From positions 1 through 37,944 of IMG/VR virus record IMGVR_UViG_3300025717_000003: a stretch of DNA of 37,944 nt; one strand, written 5' to 3'. The stretch comes from a virus. The notes below the pieces were generated by a model, which ran no database searches, had not been told where the DNA came from, and saw only the letters and a program-made list of their open reading frames with translations. Within the stretch, counting starts at the first letter, position 1. Each line of letters opens with the position of its first letter. Shown here one piece after another: positions 21,753 through 29,880 of the stretch. Position numbers and translations under genes: made by a program.

Positions 21753-22536
21753 TGGAATATCATTTGTGGCTGATATGGGGTACATAGTGTATACATATGC
21801 TTTTAATCCAGAAGTATGGTATGCCGATATGGCATGCCAAAAGTATACAATGCTATCAGGGTGTGTACTGGCTGATGAGAATAGGTTTTCTTATAGGAAA
21901 GAGCATAATAAAGAATATAAGGCAAACAGAAAAGATTATGGAGATAAACCAGAACACATCAAAGCCCGTGCATTTTGGAAAGAACTTAGATGCAATGCCC
22001 CATATAATGGACTTCATATAATCTCAATGTTTGGGGCAGAAGGGGATGATATTGTTGCCCTTTTATCCATACAAGAGGGACTATCTATTATAGGGATAGA
22101 TAAAGACTACTATCAGATACCTAATGCTACAATACATAATGCAAAAGGTGATACAATGGGTATAAGAGAGGATAAACTACCCAAGGCTTTGGAAGATGTA
22201 GCGTGGAATAACGAGACCTGGCTATTACATCTAGCTATCAATGGGGATGTATCAGACAATATACCACGTCTAACACCTAAAGGTAGAAGTGGTTTACGGC
22301 TAGAATATGATGCTCTCACAGCAGACAACCCTACTGAACGAGCATATAAGCTTTTTGGTGATGAATTTCTAGATAATCTATACCAGGTCATTTTACCATA
22401 CCCTAAACTAGTAGATACGGATATGACTAGAGAAGATGTGTATGAGCTGTACTCAAGAGGATTATGGTATGACACAGTACGCAATATGACTGAACGCATA
22501 CCATTGCCTAATGTAGGAGATATCTATGGGGTATAA
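21727..22536 (+). CDS. FEN/5'-3' exonuclease
   Basis: This 269-residue protein matches the separate 5' nuclease domain of DNA polymerase I and phage flap endonucleases. YKANRKDYGDKPE is the arch-type basic segment, GAEGDDIVALL carries paired metal-binding Asp residues, IIGIDKDYYQI gives the next Asp, and NGDVSDNIPRLTPKG is the family's GDxSDNIPG-type helix-hairpin-helix entry. It would remove RNA primers and flaps behind the polymerase encoded just upstream. It starts inside the basic protein gene with AAAGGGAAAGAAGGG before it. The GI-G after SDNIP is altered to RLTPKG. Confidence 0.85.
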   Translation: MKVGMTMNNGISFVADMGYIVYTYAFNPEVWYADMACQKYTMLSGCVLADENRFSYRKEHNKEYKANRKDYGDKPEHIKARAFWKELRCNAPYNGLHIISMFGAEGDDIVALLSIQEGLSIIGIDKDYYQIPNATIHNAKGDTMGIREDKLPKALEDVAWNNETWLLHLAINGDVSDNIPRLTPKGRSGLRLEYDALTADNPTERAYKLFGDEFLDNLYQVILPYPKLVDTDMTREDVYELYSRGLWYDTVRNMTERIPLPNVGDIYGV

Positions 22537-22702
22537 ACAATTATGGAAAATACTTTCTACTCTAGAGAAAGAAATATACTTTCAAAGCAATGCTTTCTTG
22601 CTAGTAGAAGAGGTAGCCGATATACATATGTACTGGGAAAACAAGCAATACATAAAGTTCAGATATGGTGTTGCTAGGCTTATGTCTATTATGAGGTACT
22701 AA
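22526..22702 (+). CDS. Small hypothetical protein (58 aa)
   Basis: A short frame overlaps the end of the nuclease gene by 11 nt and begins MGYKQLWKILSTLEKEIYF. It has GTAGGAG 7 nt before its ATG. The protein is helical with many aromatic and charged residues. Its stop falls inside the hairpin at 22701-22728, suggesting the end of the transcription unit. Function unknown. Confidence 0.6.
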   Translation: MGYKQLWKILSTLEKEIYFQSNAFLLVEEVADIHMYWENKQYIKFRYGVARLMSIMRY

Positions 22703-22728
22703 TAAACACTGAATTTTTAGTGTTTATT
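22701..22728 (+). terminator. AT-rich perfect hairpin
   Basis: AATAAACACT (22701-22710) and AGTGTTTATT (22719-22728) pair perfectly around GAATTTTT. The stem is AT-rich and followed by CAAAAAT, so it is a weak terminator or a transcript end-protecting structure. Confidence 0.5.
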
Positions 22729-22749
22729 CAAAAATACCAAAATTGGGTA

Positions 22750-22778
22750 TTGACGGATGGGAGAATAGGGTGTATACT
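22750..22778 (+). promoter_or_regulatory. Sigma-70 promoter
   Basis: TTGACG (22750-22755), 17 bp, TATACT (22773-22778), then AAGTACAGATAG and a CACTAGTAAACAGAAAGAGA leader. It is the last rightward promoter before the convergence point. Confidence 0.85.
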
Positions 22779-22826
22779 AAGTACAGATAGATAAACCACT
22801 AGTAAACAGAAAGAGAGAAGTACACA

Positions 22827-23015
22827 ATGGATAGCACGGTAGAAAAAGTATACACTCAGTTCGTACACAATGTTTGCACACACTTCTGGTACTACAAAGG
22901 ACTACTGATTATAGATATGAGCAAGAACACATCAGACTACACCATATATCACGAAAATGGGAAATGGGATATAGCAAGTCCTACCGACATTGTAACAGGC
23001 AACAAAATTAAGTAA
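22827..23015 (+). CDS. Hypothetical small protein (62 aa)
   Basis: A single 62-residue frame between a stock promoter and a strong terminator, so it forms a complete expression cassette. It begins MDSTVEKVYTQFVHNVCTHF and ends GNKIK, with aromatic residues in the middle. No family is recognised. The promoter-gene-terminator layout is that of a moron, a small accessory gene expressed independently. Confidence 0.62.
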   Translation: MDSTVEKVYTQFVHNVCTHFWYYKGLLIIDMSKNTSDYTIYHENGKWDIASPTDIVTGNKIK

Positions 23016-23029
23016 CCACAAACTAAAAG

Positions 23030-23072
23030 AACCCCTAGGGTATACCTAAATGGTACACTCTAGGGGTTTTTC
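23030..23072. terminator. Bidirectional terminator at transcription convergence
   Basis: AACCCCTAG (23030-23038) pairs with CTAGGGGTT (23060-23068), with further pairing inside, and TTTTTCTATTTCT follows. On the other strand the stem is followed by CTTTTAGTTTG. It separates rightward replication genes from leftward structural genes. Confidence 0.9.
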
Positions 23073-23132
23073 TATTTCTAGACTATATCTTGTTGTGATG
23101 CATAGGCATTAGCATAAGCGTTGAATATACCA

Positions 23133-23381
23133 CTAACTGATTTTGGTATCTATATCCATATCTGTACTATCTACTGCATAATTCGCAATGGCATAACTCA
23201 TATTATCCGTGTGTTTAGTAGTATTTCTAAGCACATCATAGGCAAAAGCTAGTCTATTAGCGTGATTATCTGTAGTATCACTTTCTGCAACAATAGATAT
23301 TGCAGTTTTAATAAGAGACATATAGCATTGTTGACGAAAAGTAACTGTTTCCGCAATAGAATATGTGTCTATATAACTCAT
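23133..23381 (-). CDS. Small protein at the end of the structural operon
   Basis: This 82-residue helical protein begins MSYIDTYSIAETVTFRQQC and is followed by AISIVAESDTTDNHANRLAFA. Small proteins with this start occur near tail or head-joining genes in phages, but I cannot assign a role. Strong GGGGG ribosome site 8 nt before its start; the preceding fibre gene ends 14 nt upstream. It is the last gene before the convergence terminator. Confidence 0.6.
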   Translation of the reverse strand: MSYIDTYSIAETVTFRQQCYMSLIKTAISIVAESDTTDNHANRLAFAYDVLRNTTKHTDNMSYAIANYAVDSTDMDIDTKIS

Positions 23382-23395
23382 TTGTTTCTACCCCC

Positions 23396-25342
23396 TTACA
23401 ATTCTGAAGTAAATTCTACTAGTCCTGCTGTACCACCAGTTCTTAATTGATACATAGTCCCATTAGTAAAACTTCCGGTTTTAGTACCATACAAAGTAAG
23501 AACATTTGCGTATAGTTTATAGACTATCAGTCCGGTAGGAATGATGCTAGTAGTGGAGTAGAACTGAAACATTCCAGGAGAAGTAGTCATAATAGGCTCA
23601 GTCCGTAACACACCAGACAAAGACATAATAACAATAGAATTATCTGATGATATACCCATACCGAAAGATAGCCTTGTATAGGTATCGGCATACTTTGCGT
23701 AGCAATACCTTTGACACAAAGCTAATTCCTCTCCTATACTACGCTGTTGAAAAATATTAGGAGTATCCCCCTTCTCTACTTGTATTGCTTCTATATCTAA
23801 TGTAGCATTTTGTGCTATTGCATCTTCACTCCATATGAATACTATCAGGTTATTCATATCATTTGGTACATTGCCCGTAGAAGTATCACTAAAACTAGAA
23901 TATGTAGACCCATCACAAGCAATATTGCCTGTTAGTACCACATCTAAATTAGAAGACTTAAAGAAGTTACCTGCTGTGTAAGTAGAAGAAGTCCAAGAAT
24001 TAACTATATCTTTAGCAGTATCACTAAAATGAGGACTAGGACTTGTTGCGCTATCCCCATCTTCTGTACCTGACCACGCTAGAACAGCATAACGAACATT
24101 GCCCGATACTGATAATTTGACATTGCCAGATATAGAGATTTTATCCCCTCGTACCTGCTTACAGTTTACCCCCTCAATTATCTGTGCTATTCCTATCCTT
24201 TGAGATGTGGCGTTTGGTTGTGTTAATCTAATACAGTAGGGTTGTGTATTGCCTGTTTGTCTCGATACATTGATAGCAGCAGATTGATATAGCACATACC
24301 ACCTATCTACTGTATAATCGAATTCAGATACACTTGTATGGCTTGCTCCTCTTTGCCATACGGAAAAACTACCATTGATAAGTAGATTATTGCCTATACT
24401 AGTGGGTACAATAGGAGTTACATATTCGAGGGTACCATCACTAGATACACTCGCAATATCCCCTTCATTTGCCCCACTTGTATCTGGGACTATTCCACTA
24501 CTAGTACTACTTACTGTTGGCAATGCAGCAGTATCTATAACTCCACTACTATCTGTGTCATAGGTAGTTGTTAACATAACAGTATCAGGCAATGTGAAGT
24601 ATTGCCAGGATACACCATCGTAGTATGCTAATAGTCCCAAGGTAGTGTTAAAGAAATAATCTCCTTCTGATGGGGCAATAGGGAACGTATCTCCACTATC
24701 TATTGAGAAAGTACCACTATCTCCATTAACCCATTTTTCTGTATCAGCATCGTATATAAGGCTTTGCCCCTCAGTAGGCAATACGATGCTAGTATCAGTC
24801 AAACCTGATAAAGTACTACTACCTCCACTACCACCACCACTACCACTACCACGGCTATAATAGTATGTACCGCCTCGATACTTTTTGATAGTATCTAGCT
24901 CTTCAGATAGCTGATTGATATCATCTATAGACAGCCTACGAAGTTGCAATATTCCATTATCAGTTATCGGTACCTCTTTATCACTAGTAAAGGGTACAGT
25001 GTGATAATCCACTATGCTATGCTGTTCTAATTGATATGGGTCGGGCATATCTACTATATCATCTACAGTATGCCTATGTTCTATAGGGGGGAAACGAGTA
25101 GGTTTATCAATTATATTAGCCCATACCATAAAAGATGATATCATACTAGGCAAAGACTTAATGTTTTCGTCAAGGGTAGTAGATAGAGCGTCAATAGAGT
25201 TATGCATATTAGATATAGTACTATCTATCTGGCTTTTAAGAGAGTATAGTTCTCTTGTGATATGCATATAGGATAGAACTATATTGTCTTTCTTTGCCTC
25301 TTCTTTAGCTTTTGTGTATATCTGTTTCAATATATTAGACAT
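23396..25342 (-). CDS. Fibre / receptor-binding structural protein
   Basis: This 648-residue protein has an N-terminal coiled region of about 70 residues, then a proline- and histidine-containing stretch with HRHTVDDIVDMPDPY. A Gly/Ser hinge (SGSGGGSGGSSTLSGL) at about residues 170-185 is followed by a beta-rich C-terminus. NLLINGSFSVWQRG, VDRWYVLYQ and the late ALCQRYCYAKY are signatures of phage tail or head fibre modules that often bind sugars. It probably contacts the host surface. The hinge resembles that in the 28269 gene. It follows the connector gene by 11 nt. Confidence 0.78.
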   Translation of the reverse strand: MSNILKQIYTKAKEEAKKDNIVLSYMHITRELYSLKSQIDSTISNMHNSIDALSTTLDENIKSLPSMISSFMVWANIIDKPTRFPPIEHRHTVDDIVDMPDPYQLEQHSIVDYHTVPFTSDKEVPITDNGILQLRRLSIDDINQLSEELDTIKKYRGGTYYYSRGSGSGGGSGGSSTLSGLTDTSIVLPTEGQSLIYDADTEKWVNGDSGTFSIDSGDTFPIAPSEGDYFFNTTLGLLAYYDGVSWQYFTLPDTVMLTTTYDTDSSGVIDTAALPTVSSTSSGIVPDTSGANEGDIASVSSDGTLEYVTPIVPTSIGNNLLINGSFSVWQRGASHTSVSEFDYTVDRWYVLYQSAAINVSRQTGNTQPYCIRLTQPNATSQRIGIAQIIEGVNCKQVRGDKISISGNVKLSVSGNVRYAVLAWSGTEDGDSATSPSPHFSDTAKDIVNSWTSSTYTAGNFFKSSNLDVVLTGNIACDGSTYSSFSDTSTGNVPNDMNNLIVFIWSEDAIAQNATLDIEAIQVEKGDTPNIFQQRSIGEELALCQRYCYAKYADTYTRLSFGMGISSDNSIVIMSLSGVLRTEPIMTTSPGMFQFYSTTSIIPTGLIVYKLYANVLTLYGTKTGSFTNGTMYQLRTGGTAGLVEFTSEL

Positions 25343-25353
25343 ATTCTACCCCT

Positions 25354-25848
25354 TTAAAAGTCATCACCTTTGATACTGTACTCTACTGCTTTTGCACTAT
25401 AGTGATTATGCATCTCTTTGAGTGTTTCAATCCTTTCGTTTCGTTGAAAGTTCCCATCTCCTGTACTAAAGCTATACTCTTTTCGCAATACTGCAATAAG
25501 AATAGTTATACATTCTGCTGCACTAGCATAGATATTGCAAGTTAACCCGTCAACGTATAGCCTACTTTGCTCTTCTGTGAATTTCCAGTATCCCCTAATT
25601 AGATTAGATGTACTAGGCGATACCTCAGTATCATCACTATCATAGATTGTTGCTTCTATCCAGTTTCCGCTAGATGCTCTATATACTTTCTTGCTACTAT
25701 GAGCGGGCATTATTTCTAGCTGAAACACTTGTACACTATGTCTATCTATAACATCTTCTATGATAGTATCGCTTAAGTCTTGGGGAATACTACTATCTCC
25801 TATTAGATAACGGATACTGGTTATTGTGCTTGTATATGATGCTGCCAT
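25354..25848 (-). CDS. Head-tail connector-like protein
   Basis: This 164-residue protein begins MAASYTSTITSIRYLIGD, followed by an acidic helix SDTIIEDVIDRHSVQ. That resembles the start of gp6-type head-tail adaptor proteins, which open with short helices after a turn. A beta-rich centre and a C-terminal helical end with KEMHNHYSAKAVEY follow. Located between MuF-like and fibre genes, it would fit the ring under the portal. The match is by pattern and position, so the exact adaptor type is uncertain. Confidence 0.58.
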   Translation of the reverse strand: MAASYTSTITSIRYLIGDSSIPQDLSDTIIEDVIDRHSVQVFQLEIMPAHSSKKVYRASSGNWIEATIYDSDDTEVSPSTSNLIRGYWKFTEEQSRLYVDGLTCNIYASAAECITILIAVLRKEYSFSTGDGNFQRNERIETLKEMHNHYSAKAVEYSIKGDDF

Positions 25849-25867
25849 ATATTTAATCTCCTAATAT

Positions 25868-26191
25868 TTAACCCTGCTTTCGCTTTTTAAGCCGTATAGT
25901 ACATCTGCAGTTTGGGTGATACTTAGGCAAAATGCCTTTTTCTGGACTATCTCCACTAGCTACTTGTTTCATCATTTTCTCTATTTCTGCTTGTGCTTCT
26001 TCTCTAGAGAATTTTCCAGGGAATATGTATTCACTATTATGTTTAGGACTACATACTTTACACGTTCTTTCATCCCTTCTTACGATAACAACAGCTTTTA
26101 TAGTATACTTAGGTAAATCATCTAGAGCTTTCTCTTTATCCCCTCGAACAAACCTCAATACTCCCTTTAGTATCCTACCTATAATCCCCAT
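25868..26191 (-). CDS. MuF-like minor head protein, C-terminal domain only
   Basis: This 107-residue protein has the zinc-binding-type ends of the Mu gpF / SPP1 gp7 family: ERTCKVC (Cys44, Cys47), then SEYIFP and the closing YHPNCRCTIR (His92, Cys95, Cys97). The usual family member is two to four times longer, with an N-terminal helical part; here only the C-terminal domain is present, with a short basic lead. It probably enters the capsid or connector with the portal. It overlaps the preceding 26175 gene by 17 nt. Confidence 0.75.
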   Translation of the reverse strand: MGIIGRILKGVLRFVRGDKEKALDDLPKYTIKAVVIVRRDERTCKVCSPKHNSEYIFPGKFSREEAQAEIEKMMKQVASGDSPEKGILPKYHPNCRCTIRLKKRKQG

Positions 26192-26738
26192 TACGATATT
26201 CCTCTTTCAACAGGTCGGGTAAGTATTCCAAACTCCACATAATATAGAGCTTACATAAAGTGTCTATATCGGTATTCATATCAATACATAACGTCAATAG
26301 CCTACTTTCAGAATAAACCTTCTCTCGTTTACCTTCAGATATCCATTTAGTATTGCTTGCTTCTAATAGTGGAATAATCTCTATAGGCATATACCGTTGA
26401 GTTATGTACTCTACTGTCTTCTGTATAGGTAGTTCTACGAATAAGTCTATAGGTATAATCCCATATAAAGGTTTATTGTCAAGCAATGGGTATACTTCTT
26501 TCTTCACAGTACCTTTTGCAACAACAAGCAGACTGTCTGTTAATGCTTCCATAGCATTGTAAAAAGGATAATTGTCATTCCAGTACGGTTTCACAGCACG
26601 ATAGATAAGTAGTTCATCACGTTCTAAATCAGATACATTACTAGCCTTTGTTGCTACATAATCTATACTATCATCATTGCAATGTCTACAAGTGCATTGT
26701 GGCTTCTTTACCATAGACTTTTTCATAGACTTTAACAT
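26175..26738 (-). CDS. Hypothetical head-region protein
   Basis: This 187-residue, mainly helical protein begins with a basic segment and a CTCRHC cluster (Cys15, Cys17, Cys20) that could hold a metal. It lies between the portal group and the MuF-like domain. Because MuF proteins normally have a long helical N-terminal part that is missing downstream, this gene could encode that part separately. I see no direct sequence match to support that idea. Confidence 0.55.
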   Translation of the reverse strand: MLKSMKKSMVKKPQCTCRHCNDDSIDYVATKASNVSDLERDELLIYRAVKPYWNDNYPFYNAMEALTDSLLVVAKGTVKKEVYPLLDNKPLYGIIPIDLFVELPIQKTVEYITQRYMPIEIIPLLEASNTKWISEGKREKVYSESRLLTLCIDMNTDIDTLCKLYIMWSLEYLPDLLKEEYRNGDYR

Positions 26739-26740
26739 AG

Positions 26741-27004
26741 TTATTCCCCTATATCAGCCTTTAGCAAAGTCAATAACTCCTCATCTACACTTTTAATGCT
26801 ATTCATATCTATAGAAGAGCTATCTATTTGTGCAATGTTCATTGCATCTTTGACGCTTATACCACACTCACATAGAGTTTTGACGTTATTTATCTTTGTA
26901 GTGAGTATTTGATTATTGTCTAGATATTCTGTATATGCTTTCAGGTCATTTTCTAGAGATTCTACTCTACTAAGCAAGATATTTATAGCGGTATCAATAT
27001 CCAT
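26741..27004 (-). CDS. Small coiled-coil protein after portal
   Basis: This 87-residue acidic protein has a helical first half, VESLENDLKAYTEYLD, with coiled-coil character. It overlaps the portal gene end by 11 nt and is 2 nt from the next gene. It could be a scaffold-like or assembly helper, judged only by size, charge and position. Confidence 0.5.
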   Translation of the reverse strand: MDIDTAINILLSRVESLENDLKAYTEYLDNNQILTTKINNVKTLCECGISVKDAMNIAQIDSSSIDMNSIKSVDEELLTLLKADIGE

Positions 27005-28256
27005 TGTTTCCCCCTAGTCTCTTTATTGTCTCTTCTGATATGTGTGGTAGTGATATAACCTCGTCTTCTACTTCTACTTGTTCTCTCTCTATAGAAACAA
27101 GATTATCTGTATCTACTGTATTATAACAATCTTCTATGGGATAACCCATCATTTCTCGTGCTTCATTGATTGTTATAATACCACCGTATACAAGCTTTTG
27201 GACATTAGCCGCTTTATCTACTTCTTTCTCTTGCAATACTTCTAACTTATTGAATTGAAAACTAAGCTCTATGCCGTATTCATAGAAGAATGTTCTATTT
27301 AGCTCTTCTGCAATGAAGGTAGCTTCTGGTATAATGGTATTCTCATAAAATGATAGTCTTTCCTCTTTTGCCGTAGCATAATTAGCAGAAGATGGTATCA
27401 GCAAAGATAGAGGGACACCCATAGCTATAGTTATCTCTTCCCTCTTCTGTTCTGATATAGTCCCATACTCCATATCTTTCAATCCATCTCCTACAGACAT
27501 AGGGTTAACATTTGCACTTGTAACAGCAGTATTCCATGCTGACTTCACTCCAGATACAAGCTTTGACCACCATTGCTCTAGTTGAGATAGTTGCTCTCTA
27601 GTGGGTTTATCCAATACATTATCACTACCAACAGTCAATAGTGTTGCCTTTATTGCCCCTCTTTTAAAGAAGTTTGTTGTGAAAGTATCCATATTATACA
27701 TAGCATCACTACTAGCAAGAGCTACTTGTACAGGAGATATTCCAGGGTACCTTGTATCTACGATATTAGGGTACCATATCGCTATGATATCCTTGTGCTC
27801 TATATTCGTAGTGATATTGTATGCGTTGAATATGTAGTAATCTGGTGCAAACGCATTTGTGCTATAATATGGAGTGATACTATTCGGCGGTATAGATATC
27901 GGCAAAGGATTAAAACCATACTCGTTAGTGTTCCTCAGTAGATATGCTGAACCGCTTAGGCAAAGTGATGCTTCTATATAGAATAAGTAATCCTTTAAAT
28001 TCTTATGAAATTCCCTTATTGGTTGTGGTACTTCGTCGTTTGGATTATATTCTTTCCCTCTCCATTGATAGATTATGGGTATAGCTGATATAGTCTTTGC
28101 CCTAATATCCACACAACGATAGAGTGTCGGTACACTATTATATAGTAATGGGTAGGAATGTAGGGAATTGTCGGTATAATAGTCCTCTTCCCTTAGAAAA
28201 TCATCTAAGGTAAGACTTTTGATATTGTGCTTTGCTTTATCGTGTTTAAGAAACAT
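26994..28256 (-). CDS. HK97-family portal protein
   Basis: This 420-residue protein has the order typical of the phage portal family. VPTLYRCVDIRAKTISAIPI is the N-terminal helix, followed by a YLLRNTNEYGFNPLPI-type crown strand, YPGISPVQVA and GAIKATLL. SVGDGLKDMEYGTISEQKRE and ITIAMGVPLSLL are the clip/stem region, and KLVYGGIITINEAREMMGYP is a signature near the C-terminus. It forms the dodecameric ring through which DNA enters the head. Its gene is downstream of the capsid gene, not between terminase and protease as usual. Confidence 0.9.
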   Translation of the reverse strand: MFLKHDKAKHNIKSLTLDDFLREEDYYTDNSLHSYPLLYNSVPTLYRCVDIRAKTISAIPIIYQWRGKEYNPNDEVPQPIREFHKNLKDYLFYIEASLCLSGSAYLLRNTNEYGFNPLPISIPPNSITPYYSTNAFAPDYYIFNAYNITTNIEHKDIIAIWYPNIVDTRYPGISPVQVALASSDAMYNMDTFTTNFFKRGAIKATLLTVGSDNVLDKPTREQLSQLEQWWSKLVSGVKSAWNTAVTSANVNPMSVGDGLKDMEYGTISEQKREEITIAMGVPLSLLIPSSANYATAKEERLSFYENTIIPEATFIAEELNRTFFYEYGIELSFQFNKLEVLQEKEVDKAANVQKLVYGGIITINEAREMMGYPIEDCYNTVDTDNLVSIEREQVEVEDEVISLPHISEETIKRLGGNNGY

Positions 28257-28268
28257 AGTTTAACCTCT

Positions 28269-28730
28269 CTATAGAGCACCCACATCTGCAATATTCGCTA
28301 TCGGAACCCATATGTTCTGGCTTGTATCGCTACTGAACAATACTAATGCTTCCTCATTCGCAAGGGAAATTGATGTGGGCATACTAGCAACAAGATATAT
28401 GTAGTTACTAGCAGCACAAGATATGGTGTAAAAAGCACCAGCACCTATCATAGCTACAATACGGGGGGTATCCGTAATGCTAGGCAAAGTCATATTAGCT
28501 TGCACTACCACTAAAACAATAGCTTCTGTTGGGAGAATTGAACCTGCACTTGTATGTAGTATAAATTCTGTACCAGCACCACTACCACCACCACCACCAC
28601 TATCAAAATAGGTATTAAGAACGGACAAAGCAACACGCTTATTAGCGCCAGACCTTTGCAATAGCACGTTGTCTGTACCAGCAAGACCACCTACTTCTGT
28701 AATTGCATCATATGTGCTAATCTTTCCCAT
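28269..28730 (-). CDS. Short fibre-like protein
   Basis: This 153-residue protein starts ISTYDAITEVGGLAGTDNVL and continues LLQRSGANKRVALSVLNTYF, a module seen at the N-terminus of many phage tail and head fibre proteins. It then has a DSGGGGGSGAGT hinge and an Ala/Ser-rich beta domain. The hinge parallels that in the 23396 fibre, so the two may attach by the same plan. It could be a head fibre, since it lies between capsid and portal genes. Confidence 0.6.
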   Translation of the reverse strand: MGKISTYDAITEVGGLAGTDNVLLQRSGANKRVALSVLNTYFDSGGGGGSGAGTEFILHTSAGSILPTEAIVLVVVQANMTLPSITDTPRIVAMIGAGAFYTISCAASNYIYLVASMPTSISLANEEALVLFSSDTSQNIWVPIANIADVGAL

Positions 28731-29323
28731 TATGCTTCTCCTAAGATATAATCATACCCTTCATCTAGTATATATGCAAAATCCTCATCTAGGACATAAT
28801 CAATACTGCTGTCTGGAGTTATACTGTATTGCGCGGGTATTTCGAGGCAATCTAATATTGCTATGGTTTTGTTAGTAGAATATGAAAGTATCCTTTCGAC
28901 ACTCCATACCTTACCACCTATAAAGGCAAAATGCCCATAGTATTGTGTTTGTAGACCTGACGCAAACGTTCTTTGATGTGTATATATATCATACTCATCA
29001 GTAACACCAGCAGGTATAAATATCATTAGCCCTGATAACGCATAGCTTTGTCCACTAGCTGACCTGTATACACTACCCCCACTCTTCTCAACCCTACAAG
29101 GTATATCTAATATAGATATGGCTTCTGTAAAGGGTGATGGGTTTGTAGATGTAAATATAGGTGCCTCAGACGGGTCATCATCTGCTACGAATGCTTGTGT
29201 GGTATCTCCTACCCATTCCCCCCAAATTGGTTTTATGTCTACAGTATCTATAAGGCGATTATGTAGTACGCTTCTCATAGAATAAAGCTCATAATTTGAA
29301 AGTATAGGTGTTTCAAAAGCCAT
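28730..29323 (-). CDS. Structural protein near portal (head completion type?)
   Basis: This 197-residue beta-rich protein begins MAFETPILSNYELYSMRSVL and ends with repeated IDYVLDEDFAYILDEGYDYI units, an acidic, Tyr-rich tail of three similar turns. No family is recognised. Placed between the decoration-like protein and the small fibre, it is probably virion-associated. Its stop overlaps the next ATG by one base. The repeated tail is unusual and could be a protein-binding strip. Confidence 0.5.
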   Translation of the reverse strand: MAFETPILSNYELYSMRSVLHNRLIDTVDIKPIWGEWVGDTTQAFVADDDPSEAPIFTSTNPSPFTEAISILDIPCRVEKSGGSVYRSASGQSYALSGLMIFIPAGVTDEYDIYTHQRTFASGLQTQYYGHFAFIGGKVWSVERILSYSTNKTIAILDCLEIPAQYSITPDSSIDYVLDEDFAYILDEGYDYILGEA

Positions 29324-29392
29324 TATATTACTCCTAAACCGAAAAAGAAGGGCAATACCCCTATTATGAAGTATTGCCCCATATATTAAACC

Positions 29393-29863
29393 TTAACTTT
29401 CTACTTCTGTAACACTATCTAGCTCCGTAGGAACAGTTTTATACCTATTGCCATACGTAACAACCGTACCACTAATAGACAAAGTATCGGCACCCGTAGG
29501 ACTTGCTGTAGCAATAATCCTAAGATATGGGTGTGTACTTGGCAATGCAATACCGTCTACCTCAATACCGATAATAGAATTTGTACCACCAGTATTAGTA
29601 GCCGCGGTATTAACTGCACTCCACGCAAAAGCAGTAGCACTACCTGCTGTGTTGTACGAGGCACTACCATACTCTACTTTGGCAGTAACAGTATAATCAG
29701 CTTCACTGCCTACAGACACAATAGCGAGTGCCTTATCAGCTACTCGCATATCTACACTGTCAGTAGGGATAGAAGTAGCAGCAGTAGTACCTGAAGAAAG
29801 AGACTGAGGAGTAACACTAGCGGCTACTCCCAAACGTTCATAGAGTTTTGCTTCAGTAGACAT
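29393..29863 (-). CDS. Probable capsid decoration protein
   Basis: This 156-residue protein is rich in Ala, Ser, Thr and Val with alternating strands, for example VDMRVADKALAIVSVG and YLRIIATASPTGADTLSISG. It directly follows the capsid gene and has a good ribosome site. Head decoration or stabilisation proteins typically have this size, composition and place. A major tail protein is the main alternative, though tail genes are otherwise missing from the window. Confidence 0.55.
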   Translation of the reverse strand: MSTEAKLYERLGVAASVTPQSLSSGTTAATSIPTDSVDMRVADKALAIVSVGSEADYTVTAKVEYGSASYNTAGSATAFAWSAVNTAATNTGGTNSIIGIEVDGIALPSTHPYLRIIATASPTGADTLSISGTVVTYGNRYKTVPTELDSVTEVES

Positions 29864-29880
29864 AATTTATTCCCCCTTTA